Below, one piece after another: positions 1-7,103 of a DNA stretch of 64,000 nt. The DNA is taken from NCBI GenBank assembly GCA_900544195.1, contig UQUJ01000006.1:1-64000 (forward strand), given 5' to 3'. Source of the DNA: an uncultured Alistipes sp. GTDB lineage: Bacteria; Bacteroidota; Bacteroidia; Bacteroidales; UBA932. The first letter of the stretch is position 1. Each line of letters begins with the position of its first letter. A program made the position numbers and the translations under genes. The notes beneath the pieces are model-generated. The model was not told the origin of the DNA. It saw nothing but the letters and a program-made list of their open reading frames with translations, and made no database searches.

Positions 1-55
1 GCAATGAACAGGCCTGTGTGTGGGTCTGTTGAGGAATTGTGTTCCCGTCAATTGC
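1..55 (+). repeat. Family E palindromic cassette, right part only
   Basis: These 55 bases are identical to positions 296-350, the right half of the complete cassette upstream. The left part lies outside the window. The copy ends in the inverted-repeat end GTTCCCGTCAATTGC and almost directly abuts the family D element that begins near 63. That neighbouring D copy lacks its left terminal repeat, so one element may have landed in or beside the other. No gene was found in 1-448, which holds only this copy, the D copy, the complete E cassette and a short tandem repeat. Confidence 0.75.
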
Positions 56-62
56 TAAACAC

Positions 63-165
63 TTTTCTCATCAGTCATGTGCCACCGGCACACTCCTTCT
101 TCGAAAAAAGATCCATCCTCGAAAATATTCTCTTAATCTGAGGCAACTTATTTTTTTTCATGTTA
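63..165 (+). mobile_element. Family D MITE-like element, copy D1
   Basis: About 100 bases here match positions 21781-21893 (reverse strand) almost base for base, and match 23803-23904 more loosely. The shared core is TTTCTCATCAGTCATGTGCC followed by a GTGCC-ACC-GGCAC mini-hairpin, and the element ends AACTTATTTTTTTTCATGTTAC. In the other two copies this end has an inverted partner on the far side. Here the left partner is missing, replaced by the family E fragment. No coding capacity was seen. The element is probably a non-autonomous mobile or palindromic repeat; its mobilising enzyme is unknown. Confidence 0.6.
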
Positions 166-208
166 CTTATAATGTGTTCTGTACTTGGTACGTTTGATAT
201 GCTTTCTT

Positions 209-350
209 GCAGTTGGCGGGAACGCCAATGTGCCTTGTAGGTCTGTCTGGGGTATGGTGGCGTTTCCGATTGAGAGCCATATAGCCATGTCGGGAGCAAT
301 GAACAGGCCTGTGTGTGGGTCTGTTGAGGAATTGTGTTCCCGTCAATTGC
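209..350. repeat. Family E palindromic cassette, upstream of RAYT
   Basis: This 142-bp cassette is bounded by imperfect inverted ends, GCAGTTGGCGGGAAC (209-223) and GTTCCCGTCAATTGC (336-350), which pair at 13 of 15 positions. A second cassette of exactly the same length lies on the other side of the transposase-like gene at 1646-1787. Both share the interior string ATGTGCCTTG near the left end. RAYT genes are known to be flanked by REP-type palindromes that they recognise, so this is probably the local substrate of the neighbouring gene (inference). Confidence 0.65.
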
Positions 351-375
351 AAAACACTAATATGTTCAATAGTCT

Positions 376-423
376 TTGTACACGGTATTGTTACGGAGTC
401 TCTGTACACGGCATTGTTACGGT
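376..423 (+). repeat. Short tandem repeat of TGTACACGGYATTGTTACGG
   Basis: Two copies of a 20-base word, TGTACACGG-T/C-ATTGTTACGG, lie in tandem about 26 bases apart, just downstream of the RAYT-like gene's 3' end. The function is unknown. It may be part of the repeat cluster around that gene. Confidence 0.5.
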
Positions 424-448
424 ATGTGTCTGAGAGATCGCACTGTTT

Positions 449-1429
449 TCATCCATGGGATTGACGGCCGAACACCTGACACAGAAGTTCTTTGTCAAGC
501 AGTGTCACCCTTGCCAGCTGTGAGAGTGAATAGGTTCTCCGGTTTCCCCATAGTTTTTGAGCGACGGCCATGCGTTCGTCTATGCTGGATTTACTGACTG
601 AAGTTCGGCCGAACAATGACATGCAAAGTTCACGTGCCTCATCTCTTAACGCCTTGTCAGATCTGTCTTGAAGCAAGTTGTCAGCGGATTCTCGGTCTAT
701 TTGAACCTCAATGTCTTTCTTCTGATGCAGAAAGGCCAGGAAGGCTCTGATCGACACGAAGAGTTTTTCGACATATTCCCAATCCAGATAGGAATGGGGG
801 ATTATCATGCCAGAATCATCGTACATCCAATCGGCTGGAATTTGGATTTTTGTCTTGAAGAGAGCGTTGCGTTGTCTGACAGTCAGGTCTCCGATCCGGT
901 TTCCATAGCGACCGGCAGTATTGTGATCCACGAACAGAATGTCACCCGGTCCCCAACGGTAATGCCATGGCGCTTGCCGGAATCCGGCAGCGATGCTGTT
1001 ACGGTAAACGTAGATGATCTTGTTTTTCAGTTCGGTTTCGTTTTTTATCTCGTCAATGGAAATCTCGACACCGGAAGGAATATATCCTTTTCGTTCGGTC
1101 TTTTTCATCTGTGCCTCCAACTGGCGTTTGATGAAACGCCGCATCCTTTCACAATCCTCAGGCCGGCCGGACGCTATCTCATGAAAATGTGTGCCCATAA
1201 TCTGAACCATAAGCAATTTCACACCACAGGCGTGCGCGGCTATGGGAAGCAGATTCATTCCGAATTTGCAGTCATCTTCGGTTTCGAACAGGTGTTTGAC
1301 TGAATGTCCATTGGAGTAGATGTGGGTGTAGAACCCATTCAGAGGCTTGTCAATCCAGCCATCAGTGTTTAGTGTGGTCATATAATGAAGTTTTTCAATT
1401 GTTTGGTGTTTGAGCCTGACTTCAGACAC
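449..1429 (-). CDS. REP-associated tyrosine transposase-like protein (RAYT, Y1/HUH family)
   Basis: The 326-residue protein resembles IS200/IS605-like Y1 transposases of the REP-associated type. It has an HUH-like motif H81-F82-H83 inside the segment QIMGTHFHEIASG. After a helical stretch comes YVYRNSIAAGF (140-150), which corresponds to the family motif YIHxNPVRAGL and carries the candidate catalytic tyrosine. A basic, HTH-like C-terminus follows. RAYTs nick single-stranded palindromic DNA, and two 142-bp palindromic cassettes flank this gene. The first codon is GTG at 1429; an ATG at 1381 would give 310 residues and keep the whole domain. It is intact, with no frameshift. The N-terminus is longer than in compact RAYTs, so the family assignment is good but not certain. 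Confidence 0.7.
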   Translation of the reverse strand: MSEVRLKHQTIEKLHYMTTLNTDGWIDKPLNGFYTHIYSNGHSVKHLFETEDDCKFGMNLLPIAAHACGVKLLMVQIMGTHFHEIASGRPEDCERMRRFIKRQLEAQMKKTERKGYIPSGVEISIDEIKNETELKNKIIYVYRNSIAAGFRQAPWHYRWGPGDILFVDHNTAGRYGNRIGDLTVRQRNALFKTKIQIPADWMYDDSGMIIPHSYLDWEYVEKLFVSIRAFLAFLHQKKDIEVQIDRESADNLLQDRSDKALRDEARELCMSLFGRTSVSKSSIDERMAVAQKLWGNRRTYSLSQLARVTLLDKELLCQVFGRQSHG

Positions 1430-1645
1430 GGTGGCCTAAAAGCCGGAGGCCAAGACAAATATATGGAAATTATCCCGCATTGTCAATCCCTTGGGGGAGG
1501 AGCTTTATTTCGTCAACGATTCTTGATAGGAATGACCTGACACCTTATGGATGGTGTTTTGTAATTGGGAGATCTGTAGTGATAACATTCCGCCATATGA
1601 TCAGAGAACCCTTGCGCAATTGAAGATAACGGCAATGTTCATTTT

Positions 1646-1787
1646 GTAATTGACAGGAACAGTGATGTGCCTTGCATGTCTGTCCGTGGCTGACTTCTGT
1701 TCCTGGCTGGGTCTACAAAACAAGGCTCAGGAACAATGGGTGGTGTTGTACAGCATTCTGTGACAGGTGCCTGTTCCCGTCAACTGC
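1646..1787. repeat. Family E palindromic cassette, downstream of RAYT start
   Basis: This is the second 142-bp cassette. Its ends, TAATTGACAGGAAC near 1647 and GTTCCCGTCAACTGC (1773-1787), form an inverted repeat matching the ends of the cassette at 209-350. An inner inverted pair GTTCCTG...CAGGAAC adds a second hairpin, giving a REP-doublet-like fold. The cassette occupies most of the gap 1430-1799 between the RAYT-like gene and the alkD-like gene. No ORF of note was seen in that gap. Confidence 0.6.
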
Positions 1788-1799
1788 AAAGCAGCAGGG

Positions 1800-2534
1800 T
1801 CATTTCATGGTGAGATAGTGGCGGCGGAGGGGCTCGGGAAATTTCTCGATGGAGTAGCGGAGCATGGTGCGGGGCATTGAGGTGGCATATTCATCAAGGA
1901 ATAGCTCCAACCTCCGCTGGTCGCGCTTCCCGGCCTCACGCAGCATCCAGCCGACAGCCTTGCGCATCAGATCGTGCTTGTGGTTCATCAGCTTGACGGC
2001 CATGGAGTAAGTGTCATCGAGCTCCTCGTTCCGGATGAGCGTCAGTGTCGAAACCATCGCGATCCTCTGCTCCCAAAGCGATGTACTCTCCGCCAATGAA
2101 TATAACAGTCCTCGTTCCTGCGGCTTATTCGTAAGGTATTTCCCCACAATCGCTGGAGCCGACAGATCCACCAGATCCCAGTTGTTGATCCGGCTGGTGT
2201 GCGCCAGATAGAAATCGAGCACTTCCCTCTGGACATCCTTCCTGCATTTCCCGACCAGAATCAAAAGTCCGCATAGCCGTACCTCGTGCCACTGCGACTC
2301 CAGCAATCCTTCGACTTCCGGCAGCGACGCGAACGTATTCTTTCTCGCAACTGCCCTTGTGTCCGGCACCACCACTCCAAGAAACCTGTCACCTTCGCCA
2401 TATTCCCCGACCCCGCATTTGAAAAATCTCGGCAGAACCACCTTTTTCTCCTCTGAGTGCAACCCATCCAGTTCAGCCGTCACCCTTTTCACAAAATTCT
2501 CCTTGAGTTTATCTTCTTTAATATGCTCTTCCAT
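1800..2534 (-). CDS. DNA alkylation repair protein, AlkD-like DNA glycosylase
   Basis: The 244-residue, mostly helical protein has the layout of the AlkD/HEAT-repeat glycosylases, which excise N3- and N7-alkylated purines without base flipping. Helical repeats run through the whole chain. The conserved NNWDLVDLSAP segment (117-127) carries the tryptophan and aspartates expected at the DNA-facing concave surface. WEQRIAMV (154-161) supplies the arginine, and DLMRKAVGWMLRE (188-200) is the other family signature. The length is normal for Bacteroidota members. It stands alone, between repeat elements on both sides, and no clear promoter was found. Confidence 0.88.
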   Translation of the reverse strand: MEEHIKEDKLKENFVKRVTAELDGLHSEEKKVVLPRFFKCGVGEYGEGDRFLGVVVPDTRAVARKNTFASLPEVEGLLESQWHEVRLCGLLILVGKCRKDVQREVLDFYLAHTSRINNWDLVDLSAPAIVGKYLTNKPQERGLLYSLAESTSLWEQRIAMVSTLTLIRNEELDDTYSMAVKLMNHKHDLMRKAVGWMLREAGKRDQRRLELFLDEYATSMPRTMLRYSIEKFPEPLRRHYLTMK

Positions 2535-2632
2535 GACAAATGATGATTACCGTCCGCAAATTAGTCATTATTCTTTGAATAATTGCTTTGTTTTGATTTG
2601 ATTTGAAATGTTCTTTGAGGTGAAATAATCTT

Positions 2633-2731
2633 GAGTCCACTTGAAAAAGTCTTTTTTTGAAAAAATATGTGCCACACAGGTACTTCCAACGGGGGTAAAA
2701 AGTGGCGAATGATACTTTTTCAAGTGGGCTC
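2633..2731. mobile_element. Family C MITE, copy C1, with target duplication
   Basis: This 99-bp element has 18-bp terminal inverted repeats, GAGTCCACTTGAAAAAGT and ACTTTTTCAAGTGGGCTC, matching at 17 of 18 positions. It is flanked directly by AATCTT on both sides (2627-2632 and 2732-2737), as expected for a target-site duplication. It is homologous to 17662-17761 in reverse orientation. It has no coding capacity. The rest of 2535-3115 holds the 71-bp tandem repeat and the rhaA terminator, and no gene. Confidence 0.7.
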
Positions 2732-2856
2732 AATCTTCATTTTCAGACAAACAAATCAGAACGGCTTCGAAGAATACTGAGTGTTTTGTTGAGAATGCGC
2801 TTGCAATGCTGAATATTCGGGTGATGACTCATCCAAGGTCGCCCTTTATGGTTCGA

Positions 2857-3039
2857 CAGGCTCACCAACCGGGCGCTTCCGGTCGGCGGACCGAGAGCGG
2901 GTTTGCGGACGCCATCTCGGACTGGAGCAGGCTCGCCAACCTGGCGGTTCCGGTCGCTGGACCGAGAGCGGGTTTGCGGACGCCGCCTCGGACTGGAGCA
3001 GGCTCACCAACCGGGCGGTTCCGGTCGCCGGACCTGCCT
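2857..3039 (+). repeat. 71-bp tandem repeat, about 2.6 copies
   Basis: Units start at 2857, 2928 and 2999, each beginning CAGGCTC and containing GACCGAGAGCGGGTTTGCGG. The period is 71 bases, not a multiple of three, and the ORFs over it are in unrelated frames, so it is not coding. The first unit is entered through GGTTCGACAGGCTCACC, a variant of the family B word (TTCGACAAGCTCAG). The tandem array may therefore have grown from a family B palindrome (inference). Confidence 0.75.
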
Positions 3040-3069
3040 TAGCAAGAAGCAACATAGCAACATATAAAT

Positions 3070-3100
3070 AAAGAGGCTGACCTTTTGAGTCAGCCCCTTT
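3070..3100 (-). terminator. Rho-independent terminator of rhaBA
   Basis: Read on the minus strand, AAAGGGGCTGAC pairs with GTCAGCCTCTTT around a 7-base loop and is followed by a T-rich run (TTTATTTATATG). It lies 16 bases beyond the rhaA stop codon. Confidence 0.8.
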
Positions 3101-3115
3101 ACAGAAACATTCATT

Positions 3116-4366
3116 TTATCTCTTGGAGGTGACGTCCGCCTCGTACTTCTCCACAGCGGCGATGAAGTCCTGGCCTACAGGAACGCCGTTCTTGAGGTTG
3201 AAGTAGTCGTAAACGGCTCCGAACGGAAGGGACTTGGCCTCCTCCAGAAGGGCGAGACGCTGGAAGTACTTGCCGTTGTCCTCGTACTTGCGGAGGGTCT
3301 CAAGCGGCTCAAGGAAGGCCTGAAGCATACACTTCTGGGTCGAACGGGTGCCGATGATGTAGGCTCCGATGCGGTTGATGGAGGCGTCGAAGTAGTCAAG
3401 GCCGATGTGTGTGCGGTCAAGTGCTCCGGCGCGTACAACCTCCTTGAACAGGTCGAGGGTCTGGTCGTTCATCGTGACGACGTGGTCGGAATCCCAACGA
3501 ACAGGACGGCTGGTGTGGAGCATCAGCTCAGGCACGAAGAGAAGGAGGGAAGCGACCATGTCGCTGATGTTCTCTGTCTGCTCGTAGTGTCCGGTGTCGA
3601 GGGTGTACATAAGCTTGCGGGTAGAGCAGTAGCCGGTCACGAAGTCGTGTGAGCCGACGGTGTAGCTCTCAAGGCCGATCCCGAAGAGCTTAGCCTCAAG
3701 GCATGTCTTCATCCCCGGCAGATCCTCGGCGAGAATCTCGTCCAGAGACTGCGCCATGATCTCACGGTAGCGGAGACGCTCCACGGTCTGGTCCTTCGAT
3801 CCGTCGTGTACCCAGATGTTCATGATGCAAGGGTCGCCCTGGAACTTGCCCATCGCGTCGGCCACCCTGCGGCAACGCTTTGTGTGCTCGATCCAGAAGT
3901 CACGGATTGACTTGTCAGGGTTGGCGAGGGAGAGGTCTCCGCTCTTAGGGTGCGAGAAGGAGGTTGAGTTGAAGTCGAGCTTCATTCCGTTCTCCTTACC
4001 CCATTCCATCCAGCTCTGGAAGTGAGCCGGCTCAACCTCGTCACGGTCAACGTGCTTGCCCTGAAAATCACCGTAGATCTCGTGCAGGTTCAGACGCTGT
4101 GTTCCGCCAAGAAGGCTCTTCACGAACTTGATGTCGGCACGGAGCTCATCGATGTCGCGGGCGCGGCCAGGGTAGTTGCCGGTCGCCTGGATTCCTCCTG
4201 TGAGGGCGGTGTCGTTCTCGAAGCCCATCACATCATCAGCCTGCCAGCACTGGAGGGAGATCGGGGTCTTCTCAAGAAGTTCTATCGCTTTGTCGGTGTC
4301 CACGCCGATGGCGGCGTAACGCTCTTTGGCCATCTCATAGGCCTTGGTTATCAGATTCTCGTTCAT
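3116..4366 (-). CDS. rhaA: L-rhamnose isomerase
   Basis: This is cytosolic L-rhamnose isomerase, which converts L-rhamnose to L-rhamnulose in a metal-dependent reaction. The 416 residues are the normal length and the whole chain is recognisable as RhaA: PISLQCWQADDVMGFE near residue 36, NLHEIYGDFQGK near 95, SHPKSGDLSLANPD, and the metal-site region SHDFVTGYCSTRKLMYTLDTGHYEQTENISD with its His, Asp and Glu ligands. It follows rhaB by 72 bases on the same strand and shares its downstream terminator, so the two form an operon. No rhamnulose-1-phosphate aldolase gene is in the window. Confidence 0.97.
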   Translation of the reverse strand: MNENLITKAYEMAKERYAAIGVDTDKAIELLEKTPISLQCWQADDVMGFENDTALTGGIQATGNYPGRARDIDELRADIKFVKSLLGGTQRLNLHEIYGDFQGKHVDRDEVEPAHFQSWMEWGKENGMKLDFNSTSFSHPKSGDLSLANPDKSIRDFWIEHTKRCRRVADAMGKFQGDPCIMNIWVHDGSKDQTVERLRYREIMAQSLDEILAEDLPGMKTCLEAKLFGIGLESYTVGSHDFVTGYCSTRKLMYTLDTGHYEQTENISDMVASLLLFVPELMLHTSRPVRWDSDHVVTMNDQTLDLFKEVVRAGALDRTHIGLDYFDASINRIGAYIIGTRSTQKCMLQAFLEPLETLRKYEDNGKYFQRLALLEEAKSLPFGAVYDYFNLKNGVPVGQDFIAAVEKYEADVTSKR

Positions 4367-4438
4367 ATTATTTTTAGTTTATGATTTGTTATATTCTCAA
4401 AATTGATTCCGGAACAGTCCGCTCTTTGTCGTTGAGGA

Positions 4439-5860
4439 CTAACTCCTTGGCTCGTAAGTGATTGTCTGGATGGAGTTGCCGATGATGCGGCGCATGTCCC
4501 AGCGGTCTCCCACTAGATCGGCCACCTTGGCCTGAAGCATGATGTTGCCGATCGCCGTGCCCTCCATAGGACCGGCGATGACAGGGATGCCGAGGGTGTC
4601 GGCCGTCAGCTGGCACATCAGCTTATTGGCCGATCCGCCACCGATCACATGCAGTTTCTCTATCTTGAATGACGCGAAATCCTGAAGCGTTCCGATGACC
4701 TCCTTGTACCTCTTCGTGAGGCTGTGGTAGATGCAGCTGATCATTTCTCCGTCATTAGTCGGAACCCTCTGCCCTGACTCCTGAAGGGCCGCCTTGATCT
4801 CGGCGTACATGTCCTTCGGAGCGGCGAAACGAGGATCGTCCGGGTTGATAGTGGACGGGAAGTCGATTGCCTCGCGGGCCATGGTCTCCATCCCGGCGTA
4901 TGAATATTTCCGGCCTTCAGCCTCCCAGGTCTTGCGGCTTTGCTCCAGAAGCCACATTCCTGTTATATTCTTAAGGAATCTGGTCGTGCCTTCTATTCCA
5001 CCCTCGTTCGTGAAGTTGTACTCAGAGGATTTCCCGTCTATGATCGGAGTAGGGGATTCGATGCCCATCAGGCTCCATGTGCCGCTGCTGAGGTAGGCGA
5101 AGTTGCCGTCTGATGCCGGTACGGCGGCGATTGCCGAGGCTGTGTCATGCCCCGCCACCGCTATCACCGGCACAGGCTCCAGGCCTGTCTCCTCGCAGAT
5201 CTCTTTCTTGAGCATGCCGACCTTTGTGCCGGGCTGGGTGATGTCAAGCAGTAGGGAAGGGTTGATGCCGAGCCGCTCAAGCAGGTCTCTCTGAAAGTCC
5301 CTTGTGCGCGGGTTGATGAGTCCGGAGGTGGACGCGTCGGTATATTCACAGACCATCTCTCCGGTCAGCATATACGCCAGCAGGTCCGGCATGAAGAGGA
5401 TCTTGTCGGTCCGGGGCAGCCTTGAGCCGGCTTCCTTGCTTTGCGCGTAGAGCTGGAAGATGGTGTTGAAGTTCATTATCTGGACACCGGTGACGGAGTA
5501 GAGCTCGTCCCGCGGGATGATCCTAAAGACTTCCTCAGGGATTCCGTCGGTGTATGGATCCCTGTAAGCTCTTGGCATTCCGATGATTCCGCCGTCCTTG
5601 CTGATGTGGCCGAAATCCACGCCCCACGTGTCGATGCCGATCGATTCAATCTTCAAGCCCATCCCGGCGACCTTCTTGAGGGCTGCCTTGAAGTGGTCGA
5701 AAAGGGAGTTGATGTCCCAGTAATATTTCCCGTCAATCTCCTTGACGGCGTTTGGGAACCTATAGACTTCCTCCGAAGTCAACTTATCGTTTTCGACAAT
5801 TCCGATGATGGCCCTGCCGCTCGTCGCTCCGAGATCAAATGCTAGAAATTTCATAATCAT
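4439..5860 (-). CDS. rhaB: Rhamnulokinase
   Basis: This FGGY-family sugar kinase phosphorylates L-rhamnulose at O1. The N-terminal ATPase motif is FLAFDLGATSGRAIIG, GVDFGHI lies in the substrate domain, GHDTASA is in the second lobe, and the C-terminal adenosine-site region reads GGGSANKLMCQLTADTLGIPV...GTAIGN. The length of 473 residues is typical. The ORF opens ATG-ATT-ATG, so the alternative start at 5854 gives MKFLAFDLG. It lies upstream of rhaA and is divergent from the AraC-type regulator across about 145 bases, which probably hold the shared control region. Confidence 0.96.
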   Translation of the reverse strand: MIMKFLAFDLGATSGRAIIGIVENDKLTSEEVYRFPNAVKEIDGKYYWDINSLFDHFKAALKKVAGMGLKIESIGIDTWGVDFGHISKDGGIIGMPRAYRDPYTDGIPEEVFRIIPRDELYSVTGVQIMNFNTIFQLYAQSKEAGSRLPRTDKILFMPDLLAYMLTGEMVCEYTDASTSGLINPRTRDFQRDLLERLGINPSLLLDITQPGTKVGMLKKEICEETGLEPVPVIAVAGHDTASAIAAVPASDGNFAYLSSGTWSLMGIESPTPIIDGKSSEYNFTNEGGIEGTTRFLKNITGMWLLEQSRKTWEAEGRKYSYAGMETMAREAIDFPSTINPDDPRFAAPKDMYAEIKAALQESGQRVPTNDGEMISCIYHSLTKRYKEVIGTLQDFASFKIEKLHVIGGGSANKLMCQLTADTLGIPVIAGPMEGTAIGNIMLQAKVADLVGDRWDMRRIIGNSIQTITYEPRS

Positions 5861-5939
5861 GTGGCATTTTTTTGACTTTTACAAATTTCGTTTTTTCTGA
5901 TTTTTAGCCGTTGAGGATTCTGATATTCTGACTTGGAAA

Positions 5940-5970
5940 TTTGATTCAGAATAATTTTTTGCTATATTTG
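5940..5970 (+). promoter_or_regulatory. Promoter of the AraC-type regulator
   Basis: TTTG (5940-5943) is separated by 19 bases from TATATTTG (5963-5970), an exact match to the Bacteroidota primary sigma consensus. It lies 36 bases before the ATG at 6006. Confidence 0.75.
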
Positions 5971-6005
5971 TGAGTCACAACCACTAAGGTAGAGCATTGG
6001 AAACT

Positions 6006-6902
6006 ATGGCTTCGGTACATCTCAAATATTTGGCGGTCAACCCTGTTGACCTCAAGTGGGGGACGGCGGTCAATTCCGTCGGCTTTCAGGAAATCGCTCC
6101 GGGAATGGACTATCCTCCGCGCAACCATCCTTCGCGATATGTCTTTTCTGTGGCCAGCGGAAGGGTGCTTCAGGAGTACCAGCTTCTGTACATCACCGAG
6201 GGCAAGGGCAAGTTCTTTTGCGAGACGCTGGGACGTTCGAAGGCCATTCCTGTCAAGAGCGGGATGATGTTCCTGTTGTTTCCGGGGGAGTGGCACACCT
6301 ATTATCCTGACAAGGCTGCCGGCTGGAAGGAGTTTTGGATCGGTTTCAGCGGCACGTTCATCGACAATCTTGTCCATCAAGGATTTTTCCCGAAGGACAG
6401 ACCGATCTTCAGGGTCAACATCCATGAGGATCTTGTCAACCTGTACACAGCGGCGATCACCGCTGCCGTGAATCAGGAGTCGGGGTTCCAGCAGGTTCTG
6501 GCCGGGATCGTCGATCGGATGCTTAGTCTGGCGTATTTCTACGACAGAAATTATCAGTTCCAGGAGTCGGACACGGCCAACAAGATAAGTCAGGCCAAGG
6601 TCATGATACACAATGGTTACATGTCCATCTCTCCGGAAGAGGTGGCCGCAAGGCTCTGCCTCAGCTATTCCTCTTTCCGCAAGACTTTCAAGGAATATAC
6701 TGGATTCTCGCCGGCACGGTTCATCAATGAGGTGCGGATGAGCAAGGCCAAGGAGCTGCTGACCAACACGGCCATGAGCATCAAGGAGGTGGCCTACAAT
6801 GTGGGCTACAACAACCATGACTATTTCTTCACCGCTTTCCGGCACATGACCGGTCAGACCCCCGCTGAATATCGCAATGCCACCCAGGTCGCCAAGCTGT
6901 GA
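6006..6902 (+). CDS. AraC-family transcriptional regulator, probably of rhamnose genes
   Basis: The N-terminal sensing half has a cupin-like pattern (LLYITEGKGKFFCETLG...PVKSGMMFLLFPGEWHTY). The C-terminal ~100 residues form the two-HTH AraC DNA-binding domain: ISPEEVAARLCLSYSSFRKTFKEYTG, then SIKEVAYNVGYNNHDYFFTAFRHMTGQTPAEYR. ATG at 6006 is preferred; an in-frame TTG at 5997 would add three residues. A consensus promoter lies just upstream. Divergence from rhaBA and convergence with the rhamnosidase gene suggest that it activates rhamnose use in response to the sugar; this role is inferred from context only. Confidence 0.9.
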   Translation: MASVHLKYLAVNPVDLKWGTAVNSVGFQEIAPGMDYPPRNHPSRYVFSVASGRVLQEYQLLYITEGKGKFFCETLGRSKAIPVKSGMMFLLFPGEWHTYYPDKAAGWKEFWIGFSGTFIDNLVHQGFFPKDRPIFRVNIHEDLVNLYTAAITAAVNQESGFQQVLAGIVDRMLSLAYFYDRNYQFQESDTANKISQAKVMIHNGYMSISPEEVAARLCLSYSSFRKTFKEYTGFSPARFINEVRMSKAKELLTNTAMSIKEVAYNVGYNNHDYFFTAFRHMTGQTPAEYRNATQVAKL

Positions 6903-6928
6903 CCTTTCTTGTCGCCAGGCTTGTGGTT

Positions 6929-6958
6929 GGTCACTGAGCTTGTCGAAGTGCGCCAACC
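6929..6958. repeat. Family B repeat (copy B3), within a small hairpin
   Basis: The word GGTCACTGAGCTTGTCGAAG (6929-6948) is enclosed by GGTTGG...CCAACC. It lies between the convergent araC and rhamnosidase genes, 35 bases before hairpin A1. Confidence 0.7.
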
Positions 6959-6982
6959 GTTGAAGCGGCATAAGTTTAGAGC

Positions 6983-7053
6983 GACAGCGAAAAAAAAGGC
7001 AAATGTCAAATTTTGCGCGTTACCAAAATTTGACATTTGATTTTTTCGCTGTC
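6983..7053. repeat. Family A long hairpin, copy A1
   Basis: This 71-base near-perfect palindrome runs from GACAGCGAAAA to TTTTCGCTGTC, with the core ATTTTGCGCGTTACCAAAAT at its tip. It lies between convergent genes, so it could also stop transcription from both sides, and its T-rich right arm fits that. The same core is found at 11170-11239, 19639-19712 and 46930-46999 with different but still base-paired arms. Confidence 0.85.
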
Positions 7054-7103
7054 TATCATCGGGCTAAAGGCGTATTCTTCGGCCGTTGACATGAATAATA
7101 TTC

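Noticed and set aside
5946..6971. A 341-codon minus-strand frame over the AraC gene
   Set aside because: The plus-strand frame has a clear AraC domain and a consensus promoter. The antisense composition is typical of a shadow.
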